Positions 24,301 through 35,500 of a DNA stretch of 64,000 bases are shown here, in pieces (position 1 is the first letter of the stretch; each line of letters starts with the position of its first letter). The notes beneath the pieces are model-generated. The model did no database searches, was not told the DNA's origin, and was given only the letters and a program-made list of their open reading frames with translations. This stretch comes from Lunularia cruciata (lineage: Eukaryota; Streptophyta; Marchantiopsida; Lunulariales; Lunulariaceae): contig OX419756.1 of NCBI GenBank assembly GCA_948567375.1, positions 68,364,552 to 68,428,551 of the forward strand. Reading direction: 5' to 3'. Made by a program: the position numbers and the translations under genes.

Positions 24301-26800
24301 GAGTCCTTGCCCATATCTATACAGTAGTTGTCTCTAAGTTCGTTACACTCTTTTTACCTGTTCAAGGGGGGTGGATGCGGGGAAGGTCGCTCTTCCCGCG
24401 GGCGAAATAATTGTTGTGCCTTTCCCGCCAGAATGAGTAGGATACCTCAAGTGGACTCACAAAACGATCCATAGAACTTCTAGTGGGGGACTCCTTAGCA
24501 CTATCGGTTTCACGTAGTGTTCCCCTCTTCCCACGTGTTACAATAATACCCCATGAGCTTTCCCCCCAAGGATAGTGAGACGCTTTAACATAGAACACCT
24601 CCATGGCGGCTTATTTTATTTTACCCGATATGCAGAAAGTAATATCGGAAGTAGAAATCCTGAACACAATGAAAGCACACCTATAAAAGAGAACTTCAAA
24701 AACATGTTTTCCAGTCAAAATAACAACATCACCATTCATTTAAAAAAATTTAATTTACCATAAAAAGATAAATGACAAACATTCTCAAACCTGGTACAAA
24801 TATCCTACCAAAAATCACTTTCCTTGACAAACTTGGATCTAGGATCTTCAGTCTATTGATTTGACATGATCATACTCTGAGCTATATATGATTCTAGAAT
24901 CGTTATTGAAATTGAAATTGATTCTATTAGTAATGGATAAATACAGTTGCATATCAGGTTTGGATCTGGCTGCATGAGTAAAACGTGGAATTCGTATAAA
25001 AGAATGAGATTCAAATGATGAATCAAACAAGGGAAGCATCAATCACTAACATGTGGATTTTATGTTCATCTATATATGCAACAGAGCCAACTTTTAATAT
25101 ATTTAGCGTTCTGTATGGAAGAAGTTAAATTTAGTAAAATGTTAAATAAACGTACAAATTTTCTAGAAGAAACGTACAAAATCTGTTTGAGAGCTGGAAG
25201 CAGAACACAAGATAATTCCACGTCCAGTTTTACATTCATCTGAATTTGAGTATGAGACAAACAAAGACATTTAGATGCATGAGACTACCGTTAACTTAAA
25301 ATGTGTGAATGCAGGACACCATCGCAGATACTTTTTCTAACTAATTGGACATCCCCATCCAAGAAACGAGTTATTCCGGTATCTGCAGTGCTGCGCAGAC
25401 ACCGAAATGTAAACAAAGGAGTTGACATTTGGGCATCAAGCTAACGCGTTTCCCGGCGTAGAGTTATATCTTGCAGAAGGGCAGTTCTCCAGTAATGGTT
25501 CCCTCCATTCCATTCCAAGAACTAAGGTGAGATCAGCAGAACGGTTTGTCGATGAAGAATCATTGCTCACTTCGTTCATACGGATCATTGTCATGTCTAC
25601 TTTGATACTGACGGCGGTTCCAGATTTTGTTTGTTTTCGAAATTTTTATTCGGAGTTTTGAGCACTGTGATTTCCATCTTCCACTTTCCACGCCAACGCT
25701 ACAGAATTGCTATCCCCACTATGGCTATCACATGTGAAACAAGATGGGCAGTTGAGACGAGAATGTCCACAAAGCTTGCACTTAAAGAACCGCAATCCTT
25801 ATTGTAAAGCTCTTACCGAGATGGGCATTAAGGGAACTGAAAAGTACTCGCGGCATGGTCAGTGTACTGAATAGATCCAAATAAGCAAGGGGCTGATGTT
25901 AGCCACTTAAATTCTCAAATTGCTTCTGACAAGAAAGGCCCTAGCTTCTTGGGACACGGGACATGGCTTGTTATCTCGCTGCGAACCGATTTAACAGCTC
26001 GATAATTTTCTCTATGAGACTTGTATTCGTAAGGTGCAAAAGGAAGTGCCCAAAGTCCTCAATGACTATAACGTAACCAGCCCATGATTTATTTGAATAA
26101 AAGGTAGGTACCTACTACCATCTTTGTCCAAGCATGGTGGTATCATCCCGACGAAAACAAAGTCTTCAGAATAATTTGCTAATGGAGGAGAGGTTGGGAT
26201 AGCCCAACCTCTTCTCCGGATGTAGACACGCTTCGGCAAGACGCGATCTAAACTCCTGTGCGACATAACAAACAAAGATACCATCTCCTGTTTGAAGATG
26301 CAGGTTAGGCAAAATAAATATTCTTTGAGCCCTCCCCGAAAACCTCATGAACTTCAAACCCTTCAGAATGAAAGGACTGCTTATAATATCTTTGTTGATG
26401 ACGGGTCACGATCTGGATGGGGATTAGCTTGGCCCTCAAAAAAATTCAGTACGAATACAAAATCCTAGAGTGCAGACTGCACCATATCATAGACATATAC
26501 TGAGAGGTCAACTGTAACTGTATGCAAACTAGAAGACCAGGGGTGGATATTCTCAATGATGTGGAATCTGTAAAGCCTCCCTACAAGCATGTCGGGAGAC
26601 ACATGGTCGTATCGTTTATCCAGTGCCTAAAGTCTTAATCCCTGCCCAACAGCAATGGCGATTGGCTCAGAGTATGTTCGGCTCTGTTCGAATATACAAT
26701 GACAGTTTCAAACTGTACAAATGAAGAACAAACCATCCTTTCCACCTCTTGATAACCTCTCCTCCTCTGTAACCATCCTTTCCATGACCATCCTTTCCAC
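24301..26800. other. no supported gene
   Basis: Short reading frames only. Close to 26700-26810 are direct repeats of ACCATCCTTTCCACCTCTTGA (26732 and 26787) and a 7-bp hairpin ACAGTTT-C-AAACTGT at 26702-26716, in the likely 3' flank of the next gene. Confidence 0.5.
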
Positions 26801-26832
26801 CTCTTGATTCATCTTTAACTCAATGGTTATCA

Positions 26833-29555
26833 CTAGTGATAACTGCCACCCTGGTACTGGGGAGGGTACTGGGTTTTGGGAGGATATTGAGGTTGCGCGT
26901 ATTGAGGAGGATACTGAACTTGATTTGGATATTGCTGAGGATATTGCTGGGGATATCCAACGGCAGGAGGAGTTTGCTGATCGAAGCGGGACATCACTGC
27001 TTGCTGTGGTGGTTGCATTGGCGCGTCTCCAAACATTCCATCTCTTTTGTCCAACTCTACTTTATGTTGTGTCTGCAAAGAATGACAGGCTCTGTTAGTA
27101 CAGGCAAGAATTCTATCCGTAATGCATATCATTCGTCATTCCTACAGCCACGAGCAACGGAGAGAGATGACTCTCGTTGCAGATTAAACGCTTGAATTTG
27201 GGATCTAATCAGGCTTCCAATAAGAACCCTCTCTCTAACCCAAGGGAAGCCTACTACCAGTCACCATATTTTTAAGTTATGTTCTTTGTTTCTATGGGTG
27301 CTTCTGCTCCTAATATATACGACATCAGCCTTTTGTAGAACTTTGTGCTATGATATCTGGCATGGCACAATCCTAATCTCTATAGCAACTGCATGATCAG
27401 CGTATAATGCACCAACTTCGTACACGATACAAGTCCCTATTACTCTATCAAGACTTGAATTCATGTTGCTCTCGTGTGCAGAACTAGCCACCAGACACGG
27501 TCGATCGATAAGAATGAGAAAGGTGAAGAAACAGTTACCTGCATGCACCCGCAGACACTGCATAGAAGACATGAGGCACAAACAACGAGACGCGAAAGTC
27601 AGAGTCAGAGAGTCGAAACCTTGAAACATTCTACAAGAAATATTGGGGTCGAACTTGTGCGTCGTTAAAGTAGAGTATGGTACGTACGTGCAATACACTA
27701 CATCTGATGCGCAACTTAGAATCTGAGACGCCTGAGATAACTCCTCGTTACCGACAATACAGGCGATGATGGAGAAAATACACGCAACTTGTTGCAGGCA
27801 TACCATGAAACCCTACAACAACAAGAACAAACCGAAATTTGGTTCACATCAAATAGACAAGGTCACCGTCAAGTTGCGTTGAAGACATTCACTAGCGATT
27901 CGTCATGATGGCAAGAGAAAAGACAACTATCCTCAGTCGCTCCGTCCATCCCACCAGATAGCTTATACAAGTATTGGTTCGGCAGATGTTTGCTTACGAT
28001 GATACAGTTGTCACATTTTGTTGTCTGGATGTTAAATTCGTCTTGCAGTAACCACCGAGTTGATGCCACAGAGTTTGCGAAACAGCACCACACCTTCACA
28101 AGACAATAGCACCAATCGAATCTCGAAGTTCAGAGAAGCAACCATGCGCAAATGATATAAATGCAAATTCATAATATCACAATTGAACACTTTCGCCAAC
28201 CCCATCAAAAGCTGCGACGATGCTAAAGGTGTTTATCAACTAAAAAGGGACTCAAGTTAGGGGCCGCAAAAACCTCAGCACACAAGCAAGCCTCGGGACA
28301 TTTTTGTTCACCACAGTGACCGCTGCATGGCATGAAACCGGCACAGCAAACATATCTGCAAAATAGATCCGTAGATAAGGTGCCATTTCAGGAGCTTCAC
28401 AAATACAAAGTTTACAAGCTACAAGGAGTATTCATATAGATCCTAAAATCAACTATTACAGATGCCGGGAGAAGGATGAATCAAACAAGCATTTGAGTAC
28501 CTGTTCATGTCATTGTACAACGCGCGCTTCCGCAGCAAATACGAAGTGCAGGGAGAACTGACAGGCAAACACAGATGGAATTAGGTTCCTTCCGTTATAG
28601 TAAGAATTCAAGACGATTGTCTCGAGGGCCAGATAGACTACGTATGACATTTCAACCTCCTTGGCGCATGAAAGTGGTTGAAATTCACAATTCCTCAGAA
28701 AAGCCCAAAATTGGTGAAGTTGGGATTTAGCAACGACATTTTGAACACGTTTCCTCTGCAGAAAGCTGGAAATCAGGAACCAAGACCAGTCTACAGCGCA
28801 CATTCCCCTGAAACTTATGAAGGAATCCATGACAACCACCATCCAAAATGACAGTATCACAAAACACCGCAAATTCTCTCAACTATTCCCGTAGTATATC
28901 CTATCCTCTTCATCCAATCAACCTTCTGCTTTCCATTAAAAGCTTGAGTAGCGGGCGAATCAACACAACTATCAGAAATTCGAAATAAAATCTATAGCCC
29001 ATACATACTTCACGGGCTCTTCTTGATATATAAGCGTAAATTCTGACGCGACTTATGCTACGGCAGTAACCAAAGGGAAATCCAACCAAAGTGGAGGTGA
29101 GTTCTCACCACCACAGGGCGAAGCAGAAATCTGATGAAGTCACAATTGTCCCCGGACAGAGAAAGCAGACAATTAGCACGTCAGTCAGGGTTATACAAGC
29201 ATACCGCGAGTTACTGCTCACTCGACTATCCATTAAAAGCAATACTGACGTCATACTGGACACAAAAGCAGAAGATGTACTCTAGTAGTTGTATTCAGCG
29301 GGGAGTGAAATCCAATTGGTGGATGGAGCATTAGATAGCCCACGGGCCCTTGAACACAGAACCAAAGAACCTGAGCAGAAAATCACAAAACATCACCCCT
29401 GCATCATGGACGATTGTACGAGCGACGCAATTGAAGGTTCTGCAAAGTGACTTACAGGGAAAATCTGCTTGGCAAGTGTGCATAAGATCTGTGTGCCACA
29501 TATTGCGGTACTCCTGCCGCGACTGCATCTTCAATACCATTTCCTGGTTCACCAT
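26833..29555 (-). CDS. XYPPX-repeat cysteine-rich plant protein, multi-exon
   Basis: Minus-strand exons with matching splice phases: 29555-29456 (starts MVNQEMVLKMQSRQEYRN, ends DFP), 28557-28501 (SPCTSYLLRKRALYNDMN), 28355-28274 (YVCCAGFMPCSGHCGEQKCPEACL), 28093-27998 (CCFANSVASTRWLLQDEFNI), 27812-27688 (GFMVCLQQVACIFSIIACI), 27091-26833 (QTQHKVELDKRDG, then the YPPQ-type tail, stop at 26833). The order and wording match a conserved plant family with a Cys-rich membrane-associated core and a C-terminal Pro/Tyr/Gln repeat; its molecular role is not established to my knowledge. Exon 1 ends in phase 1 but the 28557 exon needs phase 2, so a microexon (length 1 mod 3, probably encoding the CCFxxW-like link) remains unplaced between them. 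Otherwise intact. Confidence 0.8.
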
Positions 29556-30690
29556 CTTGGCTACCTTGTATAGACACCTGGTCTGATAGGAAACAATAAA
29601 CGTCAATCTACAAGCAATTGCGATAGCTCATTTCGTATGCAGAGGAGCAAGGGAGGCTACCAACACAGCTTAATTCATGAACAGAAGACCTCCATTTTTA
29701 ACTCTTTCGTGAAATTTCGCTTAGAGAAGCACGGAGCGCAGACTCCTAAGAGACAGCTGAAGACCAAACAAAACTCTTTGAAATCAATATTCACCAGCAA
29801 CGGAAAAATGGTGAACTATCTTCCCGATCTACCCGACCTTACACCTGGCAGTAGAACAATTAACTATCACGTATACCGACACATGGGGAAAGACTTGAAC
29901 AATGTGCAAATGCAGCACCCTAAATTGCCCTCTCCTTCAAGCGTACTTAGCAAAACACTCCCCACTACAAGCAAATCGACCGTAACGAGTTGATCCACAA
30001 GAACTCTAACTCTTTCAAATCCCTCCCTGGAACACAACTCTCCTTCAGCCTGCAGACAACCTTCCTGCTCCCACTCAATTTACAACAGTCTAGCTACCTG
30101 TTGAAGTCCTTGTCAATTACTGTCCGATCGACTTTCTTCGGCAGTTTCAAACGAGAGAAAAAAGGAATCACGAGTAGCAAGAACAAGGCGTACAATGCTG
30201 CAATGAATCAACGTACCAGCTGGATGTGGTAGTGCTAAACGAGGCTGTCGAACGTCAATCTCTTCCGCAGCCCCGTTCGTTCTTTCCTTCACAACAACTT
30301 CGAGTACGTCGCTCTCCTCTCTCAGACAGAAATGATGGAGATTAGCACCTCACTCACCACCAGAACTATGCTCACATACTACCCACCTTTCTTCCTCACC
30401 AGGTCTTCCTCTCCTGGTCCACCTCCTCGTGCCGCCCTCGATGGCTTCGCGATATAGTTTCTCCCCTCTAACTGTTCCCACTCTCAATGTGCCCTCCATA
30501 TCCGACTACCGTACCCGAACGCCAGCTTCGGCTCTTCCCCCGGAATATTCGACTCGGAAGAAGCGTCAGGTGTCGCATCAAAAGATTCTATAAAACGGTT
30601 CGGTCTAGAACCGTTTTCCCATCCTTCTTGTTATTCTATGCGGGTCGCCTTTTATATATTCTTAAATAAATATTAAAAATGAAATTCGGC
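29556..30690. other. upstream region of the XYPPX gene
   Basis: Pyrimidine-rich stretches on the plus strand at about 30250-30480 fit a 5' UTR and promoter of the minus-strand gene. I see no separate coding gene. Confidence 0.45.
30592..30617. repeat. perfect 10-bp inverted repeat
   Basis: AAAACGGTTC, six bases, then GAACCGTTTT: an exact hairpin just upstream of the XYPPX gene promoter region. Function unknown; it could be a dimeric factor site. Confidence 0.6.
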
Positions 30691-30699
30691 ATAGAAGAC

Positions 30700-32200
30700 T
30701 TCTACTCTCTTCTTTTCATCCATTTTTCGACACTATATACTTCTAAACTATAAATTTTCCCATTTCACGGCTATAAATAACCTCTTTTCGACGATGATGT
30801 TTTGGTTTTTCACAAACTATATAGAATACAACTTCATGGCTGAAAAGTTTTAAAGCTAGCTCGTGGTATCGTTTAGCATGTATGGATAATGAATAACAAT
30901 GCTTCGATTTTACACCAAGGGGATTTTAGTTCTCTTAATATATTTCTCCCTCTTTATTTGTTTCGTCTGTGTGCTCTATAAGGAGATCCAGCTTAGCCAC
31001 AGACTAAATTCTTCAAATGGTTATTAATAGTTATTATCTCTTTTTATGCAGGATGTGAAGTTCCACTTTGGAATATTTACACTGGATGTACAATGCAGTC
31101 TCAGCAGCCAAAAAAACCAGACAAAAATGACAAATTTTTGTTATCTGAAGGTCAATGTAATTTAAAATAAATTTATAAGAGCGCATTGCCGGCATATTTT
31201 CTTAATAACCTCTTCCCAAACTACTGAAATCATTATTCTATATATTAGGGCACGTCCAGAATCATATTTGTTCTTTCTTTCCTTTAACTGCTCGTCCCTG
31301 AAAATGTTTCTTCGCATTCTACAGTCATACACTAGTTTTTTAAATACCGGATCAAATGTTCTATCTATCATGGCCCGACATGCCCTTTATATCAAATTGA
31401 TTTCTATAATAGCTATCTTCATTAGTTTGGGCAGAATATTAATATCAAACTCAATGCTCACTTTTTACGAAAGTTTACAACATGTGTACTGCTTTGTAAG
31501 TTGACAATCTAAACCTGGTAAATATACAATAATTGGATATGCCAACCTGCATCTATAAAATAAATTAAAAGTTAAAATGTATATACATTATTAGTACAGT
31601 AAAGCTATCCTCATTTGCTTCTGCCCTATTACTGTTTTGTTTGTCGTCTCGAAGCAGTTGATTCCATATTCGTGACGATTCAGACGAGGAAGATTCTGCT
31701 ATATTTTGCTGTAAATATATGCTTATTGCGCCTGCTAAAGGCGATAATACCGGTGAACTCTTAGTTTTTGTTTATTTTACTCCACTTTCAACAAATTGTT
31801 GAAAGTATTCTCTAATCTGGCTAGTGTTGTACAAGGAACTTAGTCAGCTGTCTTGCGATTAAAAATCTATACACTTAATTTAAGTTTAGAAAAACATAGA
31901 AGATTAGAGCAATAGAACTTAGAGCATTTACGTTTACCTCTCTTCGAAGACATATTTGAACATTCTGATTATAATAAGCAGAATATTATGCATGCAAAGA
32001 ATCATTGAAGAAATTTCAAGGGTTAAGGTCATACAACCAGAAACTGCCACCATAGACTTAGACACCCAAGTGATATATTATTTTCTATGGGACCCGCATC
32101 TACAACCAACGCAAATCCAAGGTCAATCTAATTCTCTATCTAAGCACGTCTTTCAAGTGATAAATAAAACACCAATATAATATACGTTGCCACACCGGCG
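30700..32200. other. AT-rich, no gene; contains a near-perfect palindrome
   Basis: Low-complexity A+T rich DNA. At 31785-31805 CTTTCAACAAATTGTTGAAAG is a 21-bp near-perfect palindrome. No coding signal. Confidence 0.6.
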
Positions 32201-32204
32201 TTAT

Positions 32205-32684
32205 GCAGTTTTGGAGGGAGTGATTACTCATCCCCCTGAATGGGCAGCGGCGGTGTTGCAACATGCAAAGTCTCCAAGTATAGAGGTATGCAGCAAGGTC
32301 ATCTCTTTGTTCATCTAGCTTTGGAGTTATATGGAGCAATGGACATGGCATTCAACACATCTGTCAAGGAGTGCGAGAGGGCTTATCATATTAGATGCTA
32401 AGGGTACCATTCTCACTCTCATACTTTGTAGCATACTTTAGACAACGTGTGTCCATTATTCTACAACGAACATTGGATGGTGCAATCCATAGGAGAGCAA
32501 ACACTCTAGATGGTGTTTCTTCGGATGTTCTAGTGGTTTGTAGACCTTACGACTTGCATAGCTTGGATATCTTAGATGCGCTAAGGTAGATTTATCATAT
32601 CAAAACTATTTGGGCCTAGCCTGGTTCTACCTCTTTTGTCTCTCCCTTGTACTCCTTTTTCTGGCTTGGTGAGGTCTTCCCATC
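32205..32684 (+). mobile_element. LINE C-terminal and 3'-tail fragment (copy A, interrupted)
   Basis: About 480 bp align with the reverse complement of 48920-48400. Shared coding signs are LEGVIT, YRGMQ..HLFV.LAL.LYGAMD and F.....KEC.RAYH.R, then CRPYDLHS. They are followed by the untranslated tail up to GGTCTTCCCATC. The chromovirus 5' LTR begins at 32685, exactly inside the LINE tail, and the tail resumes at 48287. Frames are damaged. Confidence 0.72.
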
Positions 32685-33108
32685 TATAACAATATGGAGT
32701 TTAGCGACATAGTTAGTAAGGCTAACGAAGTAGAGAATAAGCCAAATTAGCCTAGAATATTCCAAAAGCATCTAGAAAGCTTCTTGGGAAGCTTCCCGAC
32801 TAGTAACTTGCATTCCAAGCAGGTAGCTTTTAGAAGGAAGCTTCTAGAAGCTTCTAACTAGCTTAGCTTGCATGCCAAGTAGGCCGCTTCTAGAAGGAAG
32901 CTTCTCGAGAAGTTTCCTAGTTAACTTGGCTTGCACTCTAAGAAAGTGGCTCAAGGAAGCTTCTTGAGAAGCTTCTCAAGGGCCTTGTATGCTACCTATA
33001 AATACCAAAGCCAAAGCTCATGCTAGGCATTCGGAGCTTTTCCTCATTCAAGTGTCCCAACGTGAGTTTCCATTCTCCTATTTCTCTTCTCGGTCTCGGT
33101 CTTTTACA
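32685..33108 (+). repeat. chromovirus 5' LTR
   Basis: 424 bp. It starts TATAACAATATGG where the 3' LTR has TGTAACAGTATG, and ends TTTTACA. It contains a repeated AAGCTTCTAGAAGCTTC-rich block and a TATA box. Confidence 0.88.
32786..33004 (+). promoter_or_regulatory. heat-shock-element-like array and TATA box in LTR
   Basis: GAAnnTTC blocks are clustered upstream of TATAAATA at 32997-33004. The best is GAAGCTTCTAGAAGCTTC at 32837-32854, four alternating pentamers with exact spacing. Others lie at 32786-32797 (GGGAAGCTTCCC), 32888-32916, and 32956-32975 (gap type). The pattern fits heat-shock-factor sites, though the block is also repetitive and HindIII-palindrome rich. The 3' LTR keeps much of it (about 47956-48158). 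Confidence 0.6.
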
Positions 33109-33109
33109 T

Positions 33110-33121
33110 TGGTATCAGAGC
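33110..33121 (+). other. chromovirus primer-binding site
   Basis: TGGTATCAGAGC, a perfect complement to the initiator Met tRNA 3' end, one base after the 5' LTR. Confidence 0.92.
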
Positions 33122-33379
33122 AAGAATGGGAAGGATGGAATTTATGGACCACCAAATCCACTTCCACCAAACCATTGGGATTTTTGCGTCCAAATACTAC
33201 CCAAGCATCATTTCACACAATTCATCATCTTGCACTTTGTACAAGATTTTCTGCAAATGATCACCATATCTGAGGAACCCTTGGTGCTTCCGGTTTTAAC
33301 TTATGGAGAACGGTGGATGTGTTGTTTCTATGTGTTAGTAAATTAGATAGATTGGGAGTGGTGTGATAGAATAGCAACC

Positions 33380-33763
33380 ATGGCGGCAATACTCGATGTT
33401 ATCCTTACTATGCAACAACAAATCAAGCACCTTACTTGATTGTTGGATGAATGAGATCTTTGATGACAAGAGCAGGTGGAGAGAGTACCAATTCGAGAAA
33501 GAGAAGATCAGACTAGATTCCCTAAACCCAAGGTATTTGCAGGCAAGAATCTTTTGAGTGCAGTGGAGAATTTTGTGTTTGATTGTGAATGTTATTTTGA
33601 AGCTACCAATCTACAAGACAAGCAAAAATAGATTCTCTTGGCTTCTAGCCAATTGGATGGAGTAGCAAAGCTATGGTGGAGATTTCGAGTGGAGCGAGAT
33701 GAACAACAAATTATTTCACCAATCTTGACATGGGCAGAATTCAAGAGCGCAATAATTAGTTGG
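33380..33763 (+). pseudogene. chromovirus Gag, N-terminal part
   Basis: It begins MAAILDVILTMQQQIKHL. After stops it shows the Gag core: FDCECYFEATNL, LDGVAKLWWRF, and LTWAEFKSAIISW. The last codon (TGG) abuts the inner element and the frame resumes at 43680. Confidence 0.75.
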
Positions 33764-34211
33764 TGTCACGCCATTTGTAGTTTCGCATCTAGATGCTCGG
33801 ACACTGGAGTTCCAGTGATGGTAGTAGAGTTATTCTAGCAATTTCTCAGGGACTACTTTCCGATGGTTAGATTTCGTGTTCGGGGTACTGACTTCACGGT
33901 GGGGCCCACCATCACTTTGCACCGTTTGCACCGTCGAGTGTGCCGTCAGCGGGACCGTTAGGGTTTCAGGGCTAGCTCGAGTCCAGGGGGTATAGTTTCG
34001 AAGTGAGCTCCAGAGAGCTCACTTCTCTGATGTTGAGCCTTCGAGTTCCTGGCTATGGTGGATAGAGGCCGGCGAGCGTCACCTGGATTCTCTATGCTTG
34101 AGTGGGTGTGGCTTGACTGTAATCAGTGCCTAGTTGTTGGCAGTTTATAGAGTGACAGATCAAGTACTGATCTGAGTTGAGTTGAGTTGAGAATGTTAAG
34201 CAATCTGATTA
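33764..34211 (+). repeat. inner Gypsy left LTR portion (lacks first ~108 bp)
   Basis: 448 bp starting TGTCACGCC. It equals 43122-43569 with about nine differences, all transitions. The LTR start (TGTGGCAC..., 106 bp) is missing here and is found instead at the far right end, 43570-43675. Confidence 0.85.
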
Positions 34212-35500
34212 CATCAGAGAAGTGAAGTCAGGGGGAAATCGGGTGCAGGAACGTTGAGTGTTGGTGGTATCTCCAAGCTCGGTGGATCGTGGTAGCTCGA
34301 TTTAGGTTCTGTGTTTCCCTAGTGTACAGAAGCTCGTGTAGTTGATGCAAATTTGGCAGTTAGGCGGACGGTGTGCGGAAGCGCTGGCCAAATTTCGAGC
34401 AAAGAAGGAGCAATTTTCGAGGAGTGTTGTGATTTTGAGCTCAGGAGGTGAAGGCAGGACCAATTTGCTGCGAGTTGGGCTCAGAAAGTGAAATTGAAGG
34501 TGGAGTTGGAAAGCTCTTCTCATGAAATTGTGATTTGGAAAAACCCGTTTTGTCAATTTGGCTCAAGTGGAAAGTTAGCGGGGGATTTGGCGGACATCCA
34601 TCTTTAGGGTTTACGTCAGATTTTGGGCCAGAATTGGAGGAGTTTTGCTGTTTGGCCAGATTTGGAGAACTTTTGCTAGTTTGGAGGAGTTTTGCAGATT
34701 TGGAGAAGTTTCACCAATTTTGGAGGAGGTTCGAAGTGGCAACAAGAAAGGCCTCATTTTGGCTGAATTTCGGCGTTTCGAGGCATAGGGCTGTGGGCTA
34801 TGAGAGGCTACGAAGGCCTAGAAGGGCCAGAAGGGCCAGCTTGCTGGCGTGAGGCTAGCTAGTTTAGTGTAGATCTTGGTCATTGGTTGGCAAAATCTGC
34901 CTTTCTTGCTAGATTGTGCGCAACAAGGTTTGACCCCTAGATCTCTTGTTCCTAGACTGGTGCCCTAGCCAACTGGTCCACCCTCACTTGTTGTCATAGT
35001 GACTGTGCCACTGTTATCTATACACATGTAGCTTTGGCTAGGAGAGGCAGTTTGATCCCATTCTTGGTGATCCTGGTAGCTTAGGACTTAGATACGAACT
35101 ACTCTTATGTCAAATGCCAAATGGTGGCAGAGTCAGTTCCGTGTTGTGTTATGAGATGGAGGGTTTTCATTTAGATTTCTTGTGATTGGATCCCCTCCAT
35201 TCTCTGCTTCTTGTTTGTGCACCACGTTTGTGTGAGGTGCCTTGACTTTTGAGCGTTGGTGCTCTGGTGTACTCTCGGTGGTGAGGCTGGAGTGATGACC
35301 AGTTAGACTACCTTTGTTTCTCTCCGGTGAGGCAGGAAGTGATGACCTGCAGACCGTGAGAGTGCGTGTTATGATGGCAGGTTACAGGTTGCCTTTCCCC
35401 TAGTGTAGTTATCTCGGTTAGAGTTACATTAGTGGGTGGTGTTTAGTTGGTGTTGGCACGCGGTGGTATTGGCACTTGGTGAGATACTTGCGGTTGCGAC
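34212..35500 (+). other. inner Gypsy leader region
   Basis: About 1.3 kb between LTR and Gag. The sequence after the LTR (CATCAGAGAAG) matches an initiator-Met PBS only partly, so the primer is uncertain. It contains imperfect repeats of TTTGGAGGAGTTTTGC at about 34630-34730 and an antisense tRNA-like segment. The 34535-34852 frame has no recognisable domain. Confidence 0.55.
34918..34988 (-). repeat. tRNA-like (SINE head-like) sequence
   Basis: On the minus strand, TGGACCAGTTGGCTAGGGCACC resembles a polymerase III A box. Roughly 35-40 bases later GGGGTCAAACC resembles a B box. There is no clean acceptor stem, so it is not a functional tRNA; a tRNA-derived SINE piece or degraded tRNA is likely. 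Confidence 0.45.

Noticed and set aside
25740-25800. Minus-strand zinc-knuckle-like segment (FKCKLCGHSRLNCP)
   Set aside because: Too short and isolated; flanking sequence shows no domain to support it.
34535-34852. 105-residue frame in the inner element leader
   Set aside because: Made of imperfect repeats of a short G/T-rich phrase; no domain, and leaders of Gypsy elements are usually non-coding.
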